Source: G963663315 sp965208975 (GTDB taxonomy: Bacteria > Pseudomonadota > Gammaproteobacteria > Arenicellales > Poriferihabitantaceae). Taken from it: DNA of 64,000 bases. A program made the translations under genes and the position numbers. The DNA lies in the NCBI GenBank assembly GCA_965208975.1, contig CBDBQH010000003.1, forward strand, positions 930,001-994,000, in the 5' to 3' direction. Below are positions 43,511-53,148 of this stretch, piece by piece (position 1 is the stretch's first letter; each line of letters begins with the position of its first letter). The notes under the pieces were generated by a model that did no database searches, had not been told where the DNA came from, and worked only from the letters and a program-made list of their open reading frames with translations.

Positions 43511-44248
43511 CTACGTCTTGAGCAGCTGACCCCTGTCGATTCGCAGTTGGCGCGAACACTGCCGGGCTACGGTGAGGTCGTGTGTGATGATCAGGACGGT
43601 CATCTCCTGTTCAGCGTTCATCTGCTTCAGCAAGGTTATCACATCCTGCGCGGTGTCCGCGTCCAGGGCGCCCGTGGGTTCATCCGCAAGCAACAGGGTC
43701 GGCTCGACAATCAACGCCCGGGCGATGGCAACCCGCTGCTTCTGACCGCCAGACAGTTGGTCTGGCCGGTGATTGACCCACCTGGACATACTGACTTTTT
43801 CAAGCGACGCCAAGGCGCGTTGTTTCATCCGTGAACGACCTTCGCCCTGATAAACAAGCGGTAAGGCAACATTGTCCAGGGCGCTCAGTTGCCCCAGCAG
43901 GTGAAAGGACTGAAAGACAAACCCGACATGCCGTCCGCGCAATACTGAAAGCTGTGTATCGTTCAGGGTTGAGGAATCCTGCCCGTCAAAAATACAGCAA
44001 CCTGAAGTCGGTCGGTCCAGCAAACCAATCGTATTCATCAGCGTGGTCTTGCCACTGCCCGACGACCCCGTAATTGAAATCAGGTCCCCGCGGTTGACTT
44101 CCAGATTGACGCCACTTAACACAGTCGAAGTAATCGGCCCCATCTGGTAGGATTTGCAGACATTCACCAGCTGCAACCCACCATGCAAACGCGCCCGCTC
44201 ACTCAATTTCGGATTCATCAACCGTTCAGTGGATTGTGGCCGCGCCAC
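43511..44248 (-). CDS. ABC exporter ATPase (MacB/LolD class)
   Basis: Energises the MacB-like permease. Walker A SITGSSGSGKTTL, signature LSGGQKQRVAIARAL, Walker B LLLADEPTGALD. Start GTG 44248, five bases after the adaptor stop; ATG 44218 is an alternative nearer the homologous region. MacB proteins normally fuse ATPase and permease; here they are separate genes. Confidence 0.9.
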   Translation of the reverse strand: MARPQSTERLMNPKLSERARLHGGLQLVNVCKSYQMGPITSTVLSGVNLEVNRGDLISITGSSGSGKTTLMNTIGLLDRPTSGCCIFDGQDSSTLNDTQLSVLRGRHVGFVFQSFHLLGQLSALDNVALPLVYQGEGRSRMKQRALASLEKVSMSRWVNHRPDQLSGGQKQRVAIARALIVEPTLLLADEPTGALDADTAQDVITLLKQMNAEQEMTVLIITHDLTVARQCSRQLRIDRGQLLKT

Positions 44249-44253
44249 CTGCT

Positions 44254-46077
44254 CTATATTCCCGGCAGGACCACTTCTTCGCCATGCCGGATCCCCTTGA
44301 CTACTTCAACCGAATCCAGTGTAGTCAGACCCAGTTGAACCTCGCGTCGCTCAGCGCTGCCGGTTTCCCGGTTGAAGACCCGCACCCACGTCCCGTTGTG
44401 TCGCTTCTCTACCGCGGCGATCGGCACCAGAAGCGCTGCCGGCTGGTTGTAGACGACAATCGTAACGTGAGCGGACATACCAACCCGCAGTACGTCCCGG
44501 TGAGCCGCCGATAATCCATCCAGGGCAACGTTAATCTCGAACCGCGGCGACCCTCCATCACCCCACTGATTGCCACTGGCCCGGGCGGCGATCTGTGTAA
44601 CCTCTCCTGCGAGCCGCAAGCCCGGAAAGCCCGGCCCCGTAATCCATACCGGCTGCCCCACCCTGATTTTCCCAACATCAATCTCATCAACGGTCGTGGA
44701 AACCGCGACCTGTTCAAAGTTTGCAATATTCAGCAACTGTTCCCCCTGGGTCAATGATCGACCTGCGGTCAGCGCCTTCTGGTAGACACCGCCGGCTCCC
44801 TCCTGAATGATTCCTGAAATCGGCGCCTCAACGGTACTCAGGCTTAACTTCTCCTCCAGTTTCTTCACTTGACTGCGTGCATTCTCAACCTCCAGCGCGG
44901 CAATCTGTCGTTCTTCCGCATTGGCTTTGTTCTTCACGGAGGCCAACTCCTGGGAAGCCGCTTCAAAATCCAGCAACTGCCCTTCATAACTCCTTTGCGC
45001 TTCTTCTTGCTGGGAAGATGGAATGATTCCCTTCAAGAGCAGGAAATTACTGCGCTCCAGCTGCTTTTTCGAATCATCCAGTGACAGCCTGGCGCGCCGA
45101 AACCTTCTTTGGGCATCCGCCATTTCAGCGCCATTCTCCCAATCTTCAAGTATTCTGAGGTACTCCAGTTTCCGGATGTAGTCCACTTCCGCCTGTCGAT
45201 ATTCGATCTGCATTTTTTCGGTATCCAGTTCCATCAGCAGATCGCCTTTTTTCACCTGCTGGCCATTTCTCACAAACAGATTCTTGATGTGACTGTCGAT
45301 GGGACTGAACACACCCACAATGTGCCCCGGAGCCAGGTGACCGCGTAACGATATGGTCGAGTGAAGATGCTCTGACGCTACGATCATGGTTTGCAGGTTC
45401 GATAGCGGGGAAGATTCTGCCGCAGCATCGGCGGGCGGGTCTGAAACCGCCGACTCCACTGCACTGACGAGCGCGTCGAACGGGCGCAGATTGAACGAGT
45501 CCAGTGGTTGCAGGTAGTAACCGGCCACTGTCAGAAACAGACCGGCGACCCCAACGATTGACAGACCGCGGGCAACTCTCACCTTTTTCAGCATTTGTGA
45601 CAACACGGCATTGGCAGACTCGATATCGCGGTAGGCTTTCCGCAGCTCCTTGTGTTGCGATTCATTTTCCTTATGCAGCCGCAGCTCAGCCTCGCGCAGC
45701 TCCCGAAGCTCCGTGATGTCGGTGAAAACGGCAATGACCGCAATCGGTTCAACCTGTCCATCGCGCATGGATGACAGGTATGAAGTGGTAATTGCGATGG
45801 AGCGGACCTCGTCCCGGATTCGTATTTCGCTCACGCGGCGCGCCACCGAAATACGCCGTATCGCCGCATCCAGAACAATCTGGGTGAATTCGTCAAAACC
45901 CTCGTACAAAATGAAGGCTTCCGCGAAAGACTGTCCGATGACTGCATCCCGGTCAATATCAAAGATTCGGCAGGCTGCCTCATTCGCAATTTTGATGGAA
46001 CCGGAAAAATCAACCACCATGACTCCATCCAGCAGATTCTCAAGGATGTCTCGATAAATTACGAGGTCTCGTTCCAT
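44254..46077 (-). CDS. PAS-domain / membrane fusion protein chimera (HlyD-like adaptor)
   Basis: A 607-residue protein joining a sensor to an efflux adaptor. Residues about 8-125 form a PAS domain (LLDGVMVVDFSGSIKIANEA, with IAVFTDITELRELREAE at its end). Then come a coiled coil (about 125-168), a membrane helix (171-188) and a periplasmic adaptor: barrel-sandwich halves around VFSPIDSHIKNLFVRNGQQV and VEAPISGIIQEGAG, a long alpha hairpin, and beta-barrel VSTTVDEIDVGKIRVGQPVW. Adaptors normally have only a short cytoplasmic tail. The PAS may sense redox state or ligand and tune the exporter. It overlaps the tolC-like stop by one base. Confidence 0.88.
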   Translation of the reverse strand: MERDLVIYRDILENLLDGVMVVDFSGSIKIANEAACRIFDIDRDAVIGQSFAEAFILYEGFDEFTQIVLDAAIRRISVARRVSEIRIRDEVRSIAITTSYLSSMRDGQVEPIAVIAVFTDITELRELREAELRLHKENESQHKELRKAYRDIESANAVLSQMLKKVRVARGLSIVGVAGLFLTVAGYYLQPLDSFNLRPFDALVSAVESAVSDPPADAAAESSPLSNLQTMIVASEHLHSTISLRGHLAPGHIVGVFSPIDSHIKNLFVRNGQQVKKGDLLMELDTEKMQIEYRQAEVDYIRKLEYLRILEDWENGAEMADAQRRFRRARLSLDDSKKQLERSNFLLLKGIIPSSQQEEAQRSYEGQLLDFEAASQELASVKNKANAEERQIAALEVENARSQVKKLEEKLSLSTVEAPISGIIQEGAGGVYQKALTAGRSLTQGEQLLNIANFEQVAVSTTVDEIDVGKIRVGQPVWITGPGFPGLRLAGEVTQIAARASGNQWGDGGSPRFEINVALDGLSAAHRDVLRVGMSAHVTIVVYNQPAALLVPIAAVEKRHNGTWVRVFNRETGSAERREVQLGLTTLDSVEVVKGIRHGEEVVLPGI

Positions 46078-47492
46078 TATTCAGACACCGTTTCTACCTC
46101 AATACCCCATGATTCCAGGGTCACTCCCATCACCTGATCCAGCCGCATCCGCGCATTGAGATAACCAATGATGGCATCCGTCTCGGAGTTTTCCGCAGTT
46201 ACCAGATCGACTTCCGAGGCAGATACTTCAAAAGTCGAGGACAATCCCTGGCTGAACTTGTTTTGCTCAATGGTCAGGTTTTCCTCAGCCAGCTTGTGCG
46301 CTTCACCCGCCAGCTCCACTACACGAAATCCCACTTCAACATCATTCATGGCCTGGAGCACGGATACACTGATTGATTCGCGCAACTCTTCCCGGTTTCG
46401 TCTGGCCATTGTCAAACGGTTTTCGGCCTGCAAAATTTCCAGCTGTGGCGAGCGGTCATTCAATGGCATCGTCAGGTTCAGACTGGCTTGATGGCTGGTT
46501 CTACCCGGATTCCTGGCGCGGTTTACCTCTATGTCGAACGACAGCTCCGGCAAGCGGTTGTTTTCAGCGACTGCCAAAGAGATTTCAGCCGATTCCACGG
46601 CCAGCGTTGCATCGCGATAGTCCGGCCTGTGCGCCAGCGCAATATCGATACTCTGCCGGGCATTCAGGTCTTCGATACCCACTTGCCGGATTTGTTCGAC
46701 TCCCGGATTCTCCCGTGGACGAATCCGTGTGGAGCTGTCCAGGTCCAGTGTGCTGATCAGGTTGAAATTTGCTGAATCAAGATGGTTGCGGGCTTGCAGC
46801 AGCGCCAGTTCCCGGTTTGCGATGGTTGCTTCAGAGCGAGTCACTTCCCGGCGCGCGAGCTGACCGGCCTGGATCAGGGTGCGGGTAATTTCCAGTTGCT
46901 GTCTGGCTCTTTGTACAGAGTCTTCGGAAATTTCCACCTGCCTGAATGCCTGACTGAGAGCCCGGTAAGCGCGGATAGTCGAAACCACCAATTCGCTGAC
47001 CGTCCCGCGAAAGGCGAGAATATTCGATTTCTCGGATATGCCGGCCTGTTTGAGTTGCGCCTGGTCAATATCCGCGCCAGCGCCTTTCAGCAACGGCTGG
47101 GAAAAGCTCAGGGTCGACGCCTGTTCACCAATCTCCTCTCCAGAAAGGGATTCGCTGGCTCCCAGACCCAGCGTACCGCCTGTGGGAACACGTAAATCAG
47201 CGCCGAACCCCACCTCCGCGGTCTCGTCATCCCGGTCGTGACTGCCGCTCGAACGCACCGTAAACTGCGGACGATACCGGTCCTGCGCAACATCCAGTGA
47301 AAATCGCTGCGTCTCCCGCTCCAGACGCTGATTGAGCAAACCGCGGTTACGTTGCAGAGCGAGTTGAATCGCCTCGTCCAATGTCAGGTTCAGTTCGGCT
47401 GAGGTTGTGGGGGGAGTTGCCGTTGACTGTCCTGCCCAAACCGGAATCAGGGACAGAGCCACAAACAAGAGGTAAGTAACCGATATTCTCAT
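46077..47492 (-). CDS. TolC-like outer membrane efflux protein
   Basis: 471 residues with a signal peptide and two OEP repeats of alternating long helices. LTLDEAIQLALQRNRGLLNQ opens the first, and LNARQSIDIALAHRPDYRDATL the second. It forms the outer-membrane channel for the exporter encoded downstream. It is first in the operon; its TAA shares a base with the adaptor ATG. Region 47493-47747 upstream holds no gene; a promoter is expected there but none is clear. Confidence 0.9.
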   Translation of the reverse strand: MRISVTYLLFVALSLIPVWAGQSTATPPTTSAELNLTLDEAIQLALQRNRGLLNQRLERETQRFSLDVAQDRYRPQFTVRSSGSHDRDDETAEVGFGADLRVPTGGTLGLGASESLSGEEIGEQASTLSFSQPLLKGAGADIDQAQLKQAGISEKSNILAFRGTVSELVVSTIRAYRALSQAFRQVEISEDSVQRARQQLEITRTLIQAGQLARREVTRSEATIANRELALLQARNHLDSANFNLISTLDLDSSTRIRPRENPGVEQIRQVGIEDLNARQSIDIALAHRPDYRDATLAVESAEISLAVAENNRLPELSFDIEVNRARNPGRTSHQASLNLTMPLNDRSPQLEILQAENRLTMARRNREELRESISVSVLQAMNDVEVGFRVVELAGEAHKLAEENLTIEQNKFSQGLSSTFEVSASEVDLVTAENSETDAIIGYLNARMRLDQVMGVTLESWGIEVETVSE

Positions 47493-47747
47493 ACATCAAA
47501 CCATCCGGTCTATCCAGGGTCGCACCTCGCTGTTGCCAACGGAGCCGCCGACTGGCAACCGCAATCTCTACCTCAGCAGTCTGTACGAGTTACTGATTAC
47601 TGTCAAGAACAACAACAGAACAACAACAGAACTGAACCTGCTTCATCAATACCCCTCAATGAAAAGAGGACATTACAGAAATGCGTTGACATATCCCGAA
47701 CAGATATTTGACATCCACCAGAAAAAACTTTGTATAATCAGCGCCAA

Positions 47748-49340
47748 TCACCACCCGGACCGGGAAATCAAATCCGCAAAGCGGGACCACTCAATCCCCA
47801 ATTCCCGACAATACCCCGCAATCGCCCGGTCCGTCTCCCGCATATCCATCTCCAGGGCTTTCAGGTCTTTGGCTACCGCACCAATATCCACCGGATCTTC
47901 TTCCTCGAATGTATCGACATATCGCGGGATGTTCAGGTTGTAATCGTTTTCCCTGATCTCATCCAGATGGGCAACATGGGCGTATTTGTCAATGGCTTCG
48001 CGTTTTCGCCAGGTATCGACAATCTTCTCGACATGATCATCGGTCAGCGTGTTCTGGTTGCCGACTTTCTCGAAATGCTGTGAGGCGTCGATAAACAAAA
48101 TATTATTGTCCTGCACCCGGCATTTCTTCAGTACCAGAATACAGGCGGGGATGCTGGTGCCGTAAAACAGGTTGGCCGGCAACCCGATCACCGCATCCAG
48201 AATATTCTGTTCCTCGATCATGTATTTACGGATCGCTTGTTCCGCAGCGCCCCGGAACAATACTCCGTGCGGCAATACCACCGCCATCACTGCATTCTCC
48301 GCCATAAGGTGAATCATGTGCTGGACAAAGGCGAAATCGGCTTTGGTTTTCGGCGCCAGAGCGCCGTACTGACTGAAGCGGTCATCCGTTTCATTCAATG
48401 GATTGTCCTTGCCCTTCCACCTCGCCGAGAAAGGCGGATTCGCGACGATCGCCTCAAACTGCAAATCCGGATGCTGCGGATGTTCGAGGGTATCTTCCTG
48501 GCGGATGTCAAATCGGCTGAAATGCACGTCATGCAGGATCATGTTCATGCGACACAGATTATAGGTGGTGCGGTTCAACTCCTGTCCGTAGAACTCGCTG
48601 ACTTCCGTTTCCTTGCCAATCCTCAACAGCAATGAACCGGAACCACATGTCGGGTCATAAGCGCTTTTGATACGTTCCTTGGTCCAAGTGACGATCTTGG
48701 CCAGGATTTTGGATACCTGTTGCGGAGTGTAAAACTCCCCGGCTTTCTTGCCGGCGCCCGATGCGAACTGACCGATCAGGTATTCATAAGCGTCTCCCAA
48801 TATATCGGAGTCGGATTCTGCCAGCCCGAAATTGATCTGGTCCAGATGGGCCAACACTTTGGCAATCAGGGTATTACGCGCATCCGGGGCGCGGCCCAGC
48901 TTGGTACTGCTTAAATCAAGGTCTTCGAACAGCTGGTTGAAGTCTTCCTCGCTCTCCGTACCCATCGTGCTTTGCTCGACACGATTGAGAATGGCTTGCA
49001 GGTCTTCGAGAACGAAGTTGCTTTGCCCTTCAAGGCTGGTATTGCCCTTGGCGGTAATGGCAGAAAACAATTCCTCCGGTCGCAGGAAATAGCCGAGCTT
49101 CAGTAACGATTCCTCACGAATCGCCGCCATGTCTTCTTCATCGGTGACCTCGCGGTAATCCTTGACATCCTCGGTCTCCAGCAAGCGATTGGCGTAGAGA
49201 TGCTGCTTTTCCGATAGATACTTGTAGAAAACGAATCCAAGAATGTAATCGCGAAATTCATCGGCATCCATCTTGCCGCGCAGTTCATTGGCGATACTCC
49301 ACAGCTGCCTTTGTAGTTTCTGTTTCTGGTCTTCGGTCAT
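47748..49340 (-). CDS. hsdM: Type I R-M methyltransferase subunit HsdM, apparently without hsdS/hsdR
   Basis: 530-residue N6-adenine methyltransferase. HsdM_N opening QLWSIANELRGKMDADEFRD, motif I YDPTCGSGSLLLRIG and catalytic NPPF in AIVANPPFSARWKG are all present, full length. Downstream there is no specificity or restriction gene before the efflux operon, so by itself it should lack target recognition. The start ATG overlaps the aminotransferase TGA by 4 bases, so it is translationally coupled to a metabolic gene. Confidence 0.9.
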   Translation of the reverse strand: MTEDQKQKLQRQLWSIANELRGKMDADEFRDYILGFVFYKYLSEKQHLYANRLLETEDVKDYREVTDEEDMAAIREESLLKLGYFLRPEELFSAITAKGNTSLEGQSNFVLEDLQAILNRVEQSTMGTESEEDFNQLFEDLDLSSTKLGRAPDARNTLIAKVLAHLDQINFGLAESDSDILGDAYEYLIGQFASGAGKKAGEFYTPQQVSKILAKIVTWTKERIKSAYDPTCGSGSLLLRIGKETEVSEFYGQELNRTTYNLCRMNMILHDVHFSRFDIRQEDTLEHPQHPDLQFEAIVANPPFSARWKGKDNPLNETDDRFSQYGALAPKTKADFAFVQHMIHLMAENAVMAVVLPHGVLFRGAAEQAIRKYMIEEQNILDAVIGLPANLFYGTSIPACILVLKKCRVQDNNILFIDASQHFEKVGNQNTLTDDHVEKIVDTWRKREAIDKYAHVAHLDEIRENDYNLNIPRYVDTFEEEDPVDIGAVAKDLKALEMDMRETDRAIAGYCRELGIEWSRFADLISRSGW

Positions 49341-50671
49341 GCAGCGTCTCTGGTGGCCGAATCAATGGCGACGGCGAGTTTCTCGCACAATTCGTCAATC
49401 TGGTCATCCTCAATGATGAAAGGCGGCGCCAGCAGGACATGATCCCCTTTGTAGCCGTCAATCGTGCCGCCCATCGGATAGCAGATCAGTCCGGCTTCAA
49501 AGGCGGCTTGCTTGATCTTTCTGTTGACCCCCAGGAAAGGGTCAAAAGGCTCCTTGCTATATTGATCCCGTACAATCTCCAGTCCGCGAAATAACCCCCG
49601 ACCGCGGATATCGCCGATATACGGGTGGGATTCAAATTGCGCCGCAAGCGCGGCATGCAGTTTCTCGCCCTGTTTCCTGCAACGCTCGATCAGGTTGCGC
49701 TCGATCAGGGCATGAACAACAGCCAGCCCGGCGGAACAGGCCGCCGGATGCCCGAGATACGTGTGCCCGTGCTTGAAGACTCCGCTGCCCTGTTCAATCA
49801 CCTGGTAAATTTCCCGGCTGCACAGCGTCGCGCCAATCGGTTGATAGCCTGCCCCCAGCCCCTTGGCGATGGCCAGGATGTCCGGCGCAATGCCTTCCTG
49901 TTCACAGGCATATAGTGAGCCGGTTCGCCCCATGCCGCACATGACTTCATCCAGAATCAGCAGGACACCATAGCGGTCACATATTTCCCGGATACGCTTG
50001 AAATACCCGCCCACGGCCTGTACGGCGCCGAGGCTGGCGCCGACCACAGTCTCGGCGATAAACGCCATCACCTGAGCCGACCCGACAGCCTGGATTTCAT
50101 CCTCCAGGTGATTCGCCACCCGTTGCCCGTAATCAAATTCCGATTCCCCTTCTCGCTGTCCTCGCCAGGCGTAGCATGGGCTGATATGACGGGTTTCCAT
50201 CATCAACGGCGCGAACGGTTGACTGCGCCAGTTGATTCCGCCTGCCGCCAACGCGCCCAGAGTGCCGCCGTGATAACTTTGCCGGCGGGAAATCACCCGG
50301 TGTCTCCCCGTCTCCCCCTTTTCCAGGAAATACTGTCGGGCCAGCTTGATGGCCGTCTCAATCGCTTCGGAACCGCCCGACACGAAGTAGACGCGGTCGA
50401 GCCCGGCGGGGGCATGGCGAATCAGCAGGTCAGCCAGCTCTTCCGCCGGTTCACTGGTAAAAAAAGCGGTATGGGCGAAGGCCAGTTGATTCATCTGCGC
50501 GGTGACCTTCGCGATCACTTCCCGGTCGCCATGACCGAGACAGGATACCGCGGCGCCGCCGGAGCCATCCAGATATTTTTTGCCGTTGCTGTCAATCAGA
50601 TAACAGCCCTGGCCGGTCATGGCTACCGGAGGGGTGTCGGCTCCCGGAGAGCGTGGAAATACCTTGTTCAT
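49337..50671 (-). CDS. Class III PLP-dependent aminotransferase
   Basis: 444 residues. YFVSGGSEAIETAIKLARQY is the cofactor-phosphate region, LLILDEVMCGMGRTG carries the PLP-ring Asp, and DILAIAKGLGAGYQPIGA has the Schiff-base Lys. It belongs to the omega-amino-acid:pyruvate branch; the amine donor is not deducible. It follows cobS by 16 bases. No cobalamin role is obvious, though an aminopropanol-related role could be considered. Confidence 0.87.
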   Translation of the reverse strand: MNKVFPRSPGADTPPVAMTGQGCYLIDSNGKKYLDGSGGAAVSCLGHGDREVIAKVTAQMNQLAFAHTAFFTSEPAEELADLLIRHAPAGLDRVYFVSGGSEAIETAIKLARQYFLEKGETGRHRVISRRQSYHGGTLGALAAGGINWRSQPFAPLMMETRHISPCYAWRGQREGESEFDYGQRVANHLEDEIQAVGSAQVMAFIAETVVGASLGAVQAVGGYFKRIREICDRYGVLLILDEVMCGMGRTGSLYACEQEGIAPDILAIAKGLGAGYQPIGATLCSREIYQVIEQGSGVFKHGHTYLGHPAACSAGLAVVHALIERNLIERCRKQGEKLHAALAAQFESHPYIGDIRGRGLFRGLEIVRDQYSKEPFDPFLGVNRKIKQAAFEAGLICYPMGGTIDGYKGDHVLLAPPFIIEDDQIDELCEKLAVAIDSATRDAA

Positions 50672-50687
50672 ATCAGACTCGCTTTAA

Positions 50688-51452
50688 TTATTGACCCGAT
50701 AGCAATGTGGTCAGGGATACCAGTACGGCGGCCTCGCAGATTTCCACCAGGGCGCCATAAATGTCGCCGGTGAATCCGCCGGCCTTCCTGACCAGCGCCC
50801 ACCATACCAGGGCAAAGCCGAGAGCGCCCCCGATTACGGAGACGATAAACCCGGGCAGGGAAATGACGCAGAGAAGCAAACAGACCAACCCCCCGGTGAT
50901 CAGGATCGAGCGTGAATCCAGACTCTGGAACAGCGCCGACCCCGCCCCGGACTCGCGGACATAAGGGAAGCGGAGAATCGCGATGGACAGGGTGATTCGC
51001 GCGACCGCTAATGGAAACAGGACGGCCAGTAACGCGCCCTGCCGAAACAGCGCGATCAGCGCGATGGCCTTGATAACCAGAACCAGACTCGTGAATACGA
51101 TGGCGCCGACCCCGCAGTGTGTATCGCGCATGATTTGCAGAAATCGCTGCCGGGTAAATCCGCCCATCCAGGCATCGCCACAATCTGCCAGACCGTCAAC
51201 ATGCAGGGCGCCGGTGACGCCCACCCAGAGGGCCAGGGTCAATACGGCCGCGAGTTCCGGGGGAAGCGCCAGCCAGCCTTGCAAGATCGCGCCGAAAATG
51301 ACCAGCGGCACACCGCAAAGCAGTCCCGCGCACCCGTACCAGGTGACTGCGGCGCCGGCGAGTTCAGGCTGATGTGTGAAGTTGCGACCCGGCGGGATGC
51401 GGGTCAAAAACCCGAGCGCCTGACGAAATTCATCCACAAAATCATTCAACAT
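50688..51452 (-). CDS. cobS: Cobalamin synthase (adenosylcobinamide-GDP ribazoletransferase)
   Basis: Membrane enzyme joining alpha-ribazole to adenosylcobinamide-GDP, the last step of cobalamin assembly. HVDGLADCGDAWMGGFTRQRFLQIMRDTH carries the conserved Asp-rich motif. Several hydrophobic helices, 254 residues. It starts three bases after cobC, in the cobUTCS late-pathway set. In this window the early corrin ring genes are absent, so salvage from cobinamide is possible. Confidence 0.95.
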   Translation of the reverse strand: MLNDFVDEFRQALGFLTRIPPGRNFTHQPELAGAAVTWYGCAGLLCGVPLVIFGAILQGWLALPPELAAVLTLALWVGVTGALHVDGLADCGDAWMGGFTRQRFLQIMRDTHCGVGAIVFTSLVLVIKAIALIALFRQGALLAVLFPLAVARITLSIAILRFPYVRESGAGSALFQSLDSRSILITGGLVCLLLCVISLPGFIVSVIGGALGFALVWWALVRKAGGFTGDIYGALVEICEAAVLVSLTTLLSGQ

Positions 51453-51455
51453 GCG

Positions 51456-52112
51456 CTACGGCTCCGTAGACAATGGCGCATACAGGGTATTATGGCTGTC
51501 CAGCTGATACCAGTTTGCCTGGTTGTCCTCATGATAGACCATCATCCGGCTGTGGCAGGCATAGGGGATATTGAATCGGTGCAGGGCATCCGCTTGCAGA
51601 TCCAGGGCGCTATGAAATATGGCGCGGATTACGCCGCCATGCGCGAACAAAACGATTCGTTTGCCCCGATGTGTTTCGATCAATCGACCAAAGGCGTAGC
51701 GCACCCGCCCCAGAAAATCAGCATAAACCTCGCCGCCATGGGGCGCCGGCTGGTCAGGCTGGCCGATCCAGGCCTTCCATTGACCGGGATACCGTCTTGA
51801 AATCTGTGTGAATGACAGCGCTTCCCACTCGCCAAAATCCACCTCGGCAAAACCATCGTCAACCATGCAGTCAATCTGATGGCGTTGACTGAAATCCCGC
51901 GCGAATGACACGCATCTTCTGCGCGGGGAGGATACGCACAGATCCCAGCCGGAATCCGCGTTTTCCAGCCGCTCCATCTGCGCCCGGAGTTGTTGCCATC
52001 CGGCCCCGGAAAGCTCCGGGTCGGTTACCCCGCAAATAGCGTCACCCAGGACATGCTCGCCGTGGCGCAGAATGTCAATCCGTGTACAATCCGGTTGGAT
52101 ACGCTTATTCAC
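51456..52112 (-). CDS. cobC: Alpha-ribazole phosphatase (histidine phosphatase family)
   Basis: Removes phosphate from alpha-ribazole 5'-phosphate or cobalamin phosphate. IDILRHGEHVLGDAICG holds the catalytic His, and VLFAHGGVIRAIFHSAL the second His. The GTG at 52112 is chosen: the family start lies a few residues before the RHG motif, and longer frames (to 52298) run through cobT. It overlaps cobT by 8 bases. About 218 residues. Confidence 0.88.
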   Translation of the reverse strand: MNKRIQPDCTRIDILRHGEHVLGDAICGVTDPELSGAGWQQLRAQMERLENADSGWDLCVSSPRRRCVSFARDFSQRHQIDCMVDDGFAEVDFGEWEALSFTQISRRYPGQWKAWIGQPDQPAPHGGEVYADFLGRVRYAFGRLIETHRGKRIVLFAHGGVIRAIFHSALDLQADALHRFNIPYACHSRMMVYHEDNQANWYQLDSHNTLYAPLSTEP

Positions 52113-53148
52113 GGTCGGAAACCTGAGCCTCGGCGAATGTCGCCATTTCATTTTGCAGCGCACATGCCGAACGCAGCAGGGAGACGGCAATCGCCGAGCC
52201 GCTACCCTCTCCGAGACGCATTCCAAGAGACAATAGCGGGTCAGCCGCAAGCGCCCGCAGGATGAATTCATGGCCAGGCTCCGCCGAAGTGTGGGCAAAC
52301 AACATCCACTCCCGCACCGAAGGGTTGATTTTGCAAGCGGCCAGGGCAGCCGTTGAGGAGATAAACCCGTCCACCAGGAGCGTCATTCCCCTTTGCGCCG
52401 CATGGATAAAATAACCTGTCAAGGCCGCAATCTCAAATCCTCCCAGTTCCGCCAGCAATCTCAAGGCATCGTCATCTCCGCCCACCCTGGCGACTGCCTT
52501 GTCAACGATTGCCAACTTGTGTCGTACCCCCTGGACATCCAGGCCAGTACCGGGGCCGACCAGGTTCGGGGCGTCCGCAACCCCGTAAGCGACCGCAAGA
52601 GCGGCGGCGGCAGTGGTATTGGCAATCCCCATGTCACCACCAATGACAATGGTCGTGGTCTGAGCAAAACCGGCGGCAATGTCTTTCCCCAGCTGCAACG
52701 CCGCCAGACACTGCCGCCGGCTCATTGCGGATTCAACCGCAATGTTCCCCGTCCCTTTTCCAACCGGCCGGTCCACTACAGGAGAATCAAATTTCTGTTC
52801 GCTTGCCGTACCGGCGTTGACCACCGTCAAACCGGCGTTCAACTGTCTGGCCATAACATTGATCGCGGCTCCGCCGCGAACAAAATTCCTGACCATTTCC
52901 ACTGTGACCGCCTGCGGGAAAGCGCTCACCCCTTCATGGGCAACGCCGTGGTCTCCGGCAAAAACAGCAATCTCGACCCGCTCCGCAGACGGCCGGATAC
53001 GGCCCTGCATGGCCGCAAGCCGAACCGCTATTGATTCAAGCCGACCTAAAGAGCCGGGCGGCTTGGTCAGGGTCAACTGCCTGCTGCATGCCTGGTCGCG
53101 TATCTCCTCGTCCAGCCGCCGGCTTTTGTCCAGATACCAGGGGGTCAT
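52105..53148 (-). CDS. cobT: Nicotinate-nucleotide-dimethylbenzimidazole phosphoribosyltransferase
   Basis: Makes alpha-ribazole phosphate, the lower ligand precursor of cobalamin. KPPGSLGRLESIAVRLAAMQG, VFAGDHGVAHEGVSAFPQ, VIGGDMGIANTTAAAAL and SLGMRLGEGSGSAIA, with the catalytic Glu, are all present. 347 residues. Its start codon lies inside the left copy of a 27-bp direct repeat (53143-53169), so the promoter-proximal DNA has been rearranged. Confidence 0.95.
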   Translation of the reverse strand: MTPWYLDKSRRLDEEIRDQACSRQLTLTKPPGSLGRLESIAVRLAAMQGRIRPSAERVEIAVFAGDHGVAHEGVSAFPQAVTVEMVRNFVRGGAAINVMARQLNAGLTVVNAGTASEQKFDSPVVDRPVGKGTGNIAVESAMSRRQCLAALQLGKDIAAGFAQTTTIVIGGDMGIANTTAAAALAVAYGVADAPNLVGPGTGLDVQGVRHKLAIVDKAVARVGGDDDALRLLAELGGFEIAALTGYFIHAAQRGMTLLVDGFISSTAALAACKINPSVREWMLFAHTSAEPGHEFILRALAADPLLSLGMRLGEGSGSAIAVSLLRSACALQNEMATFAEAQVSDRE

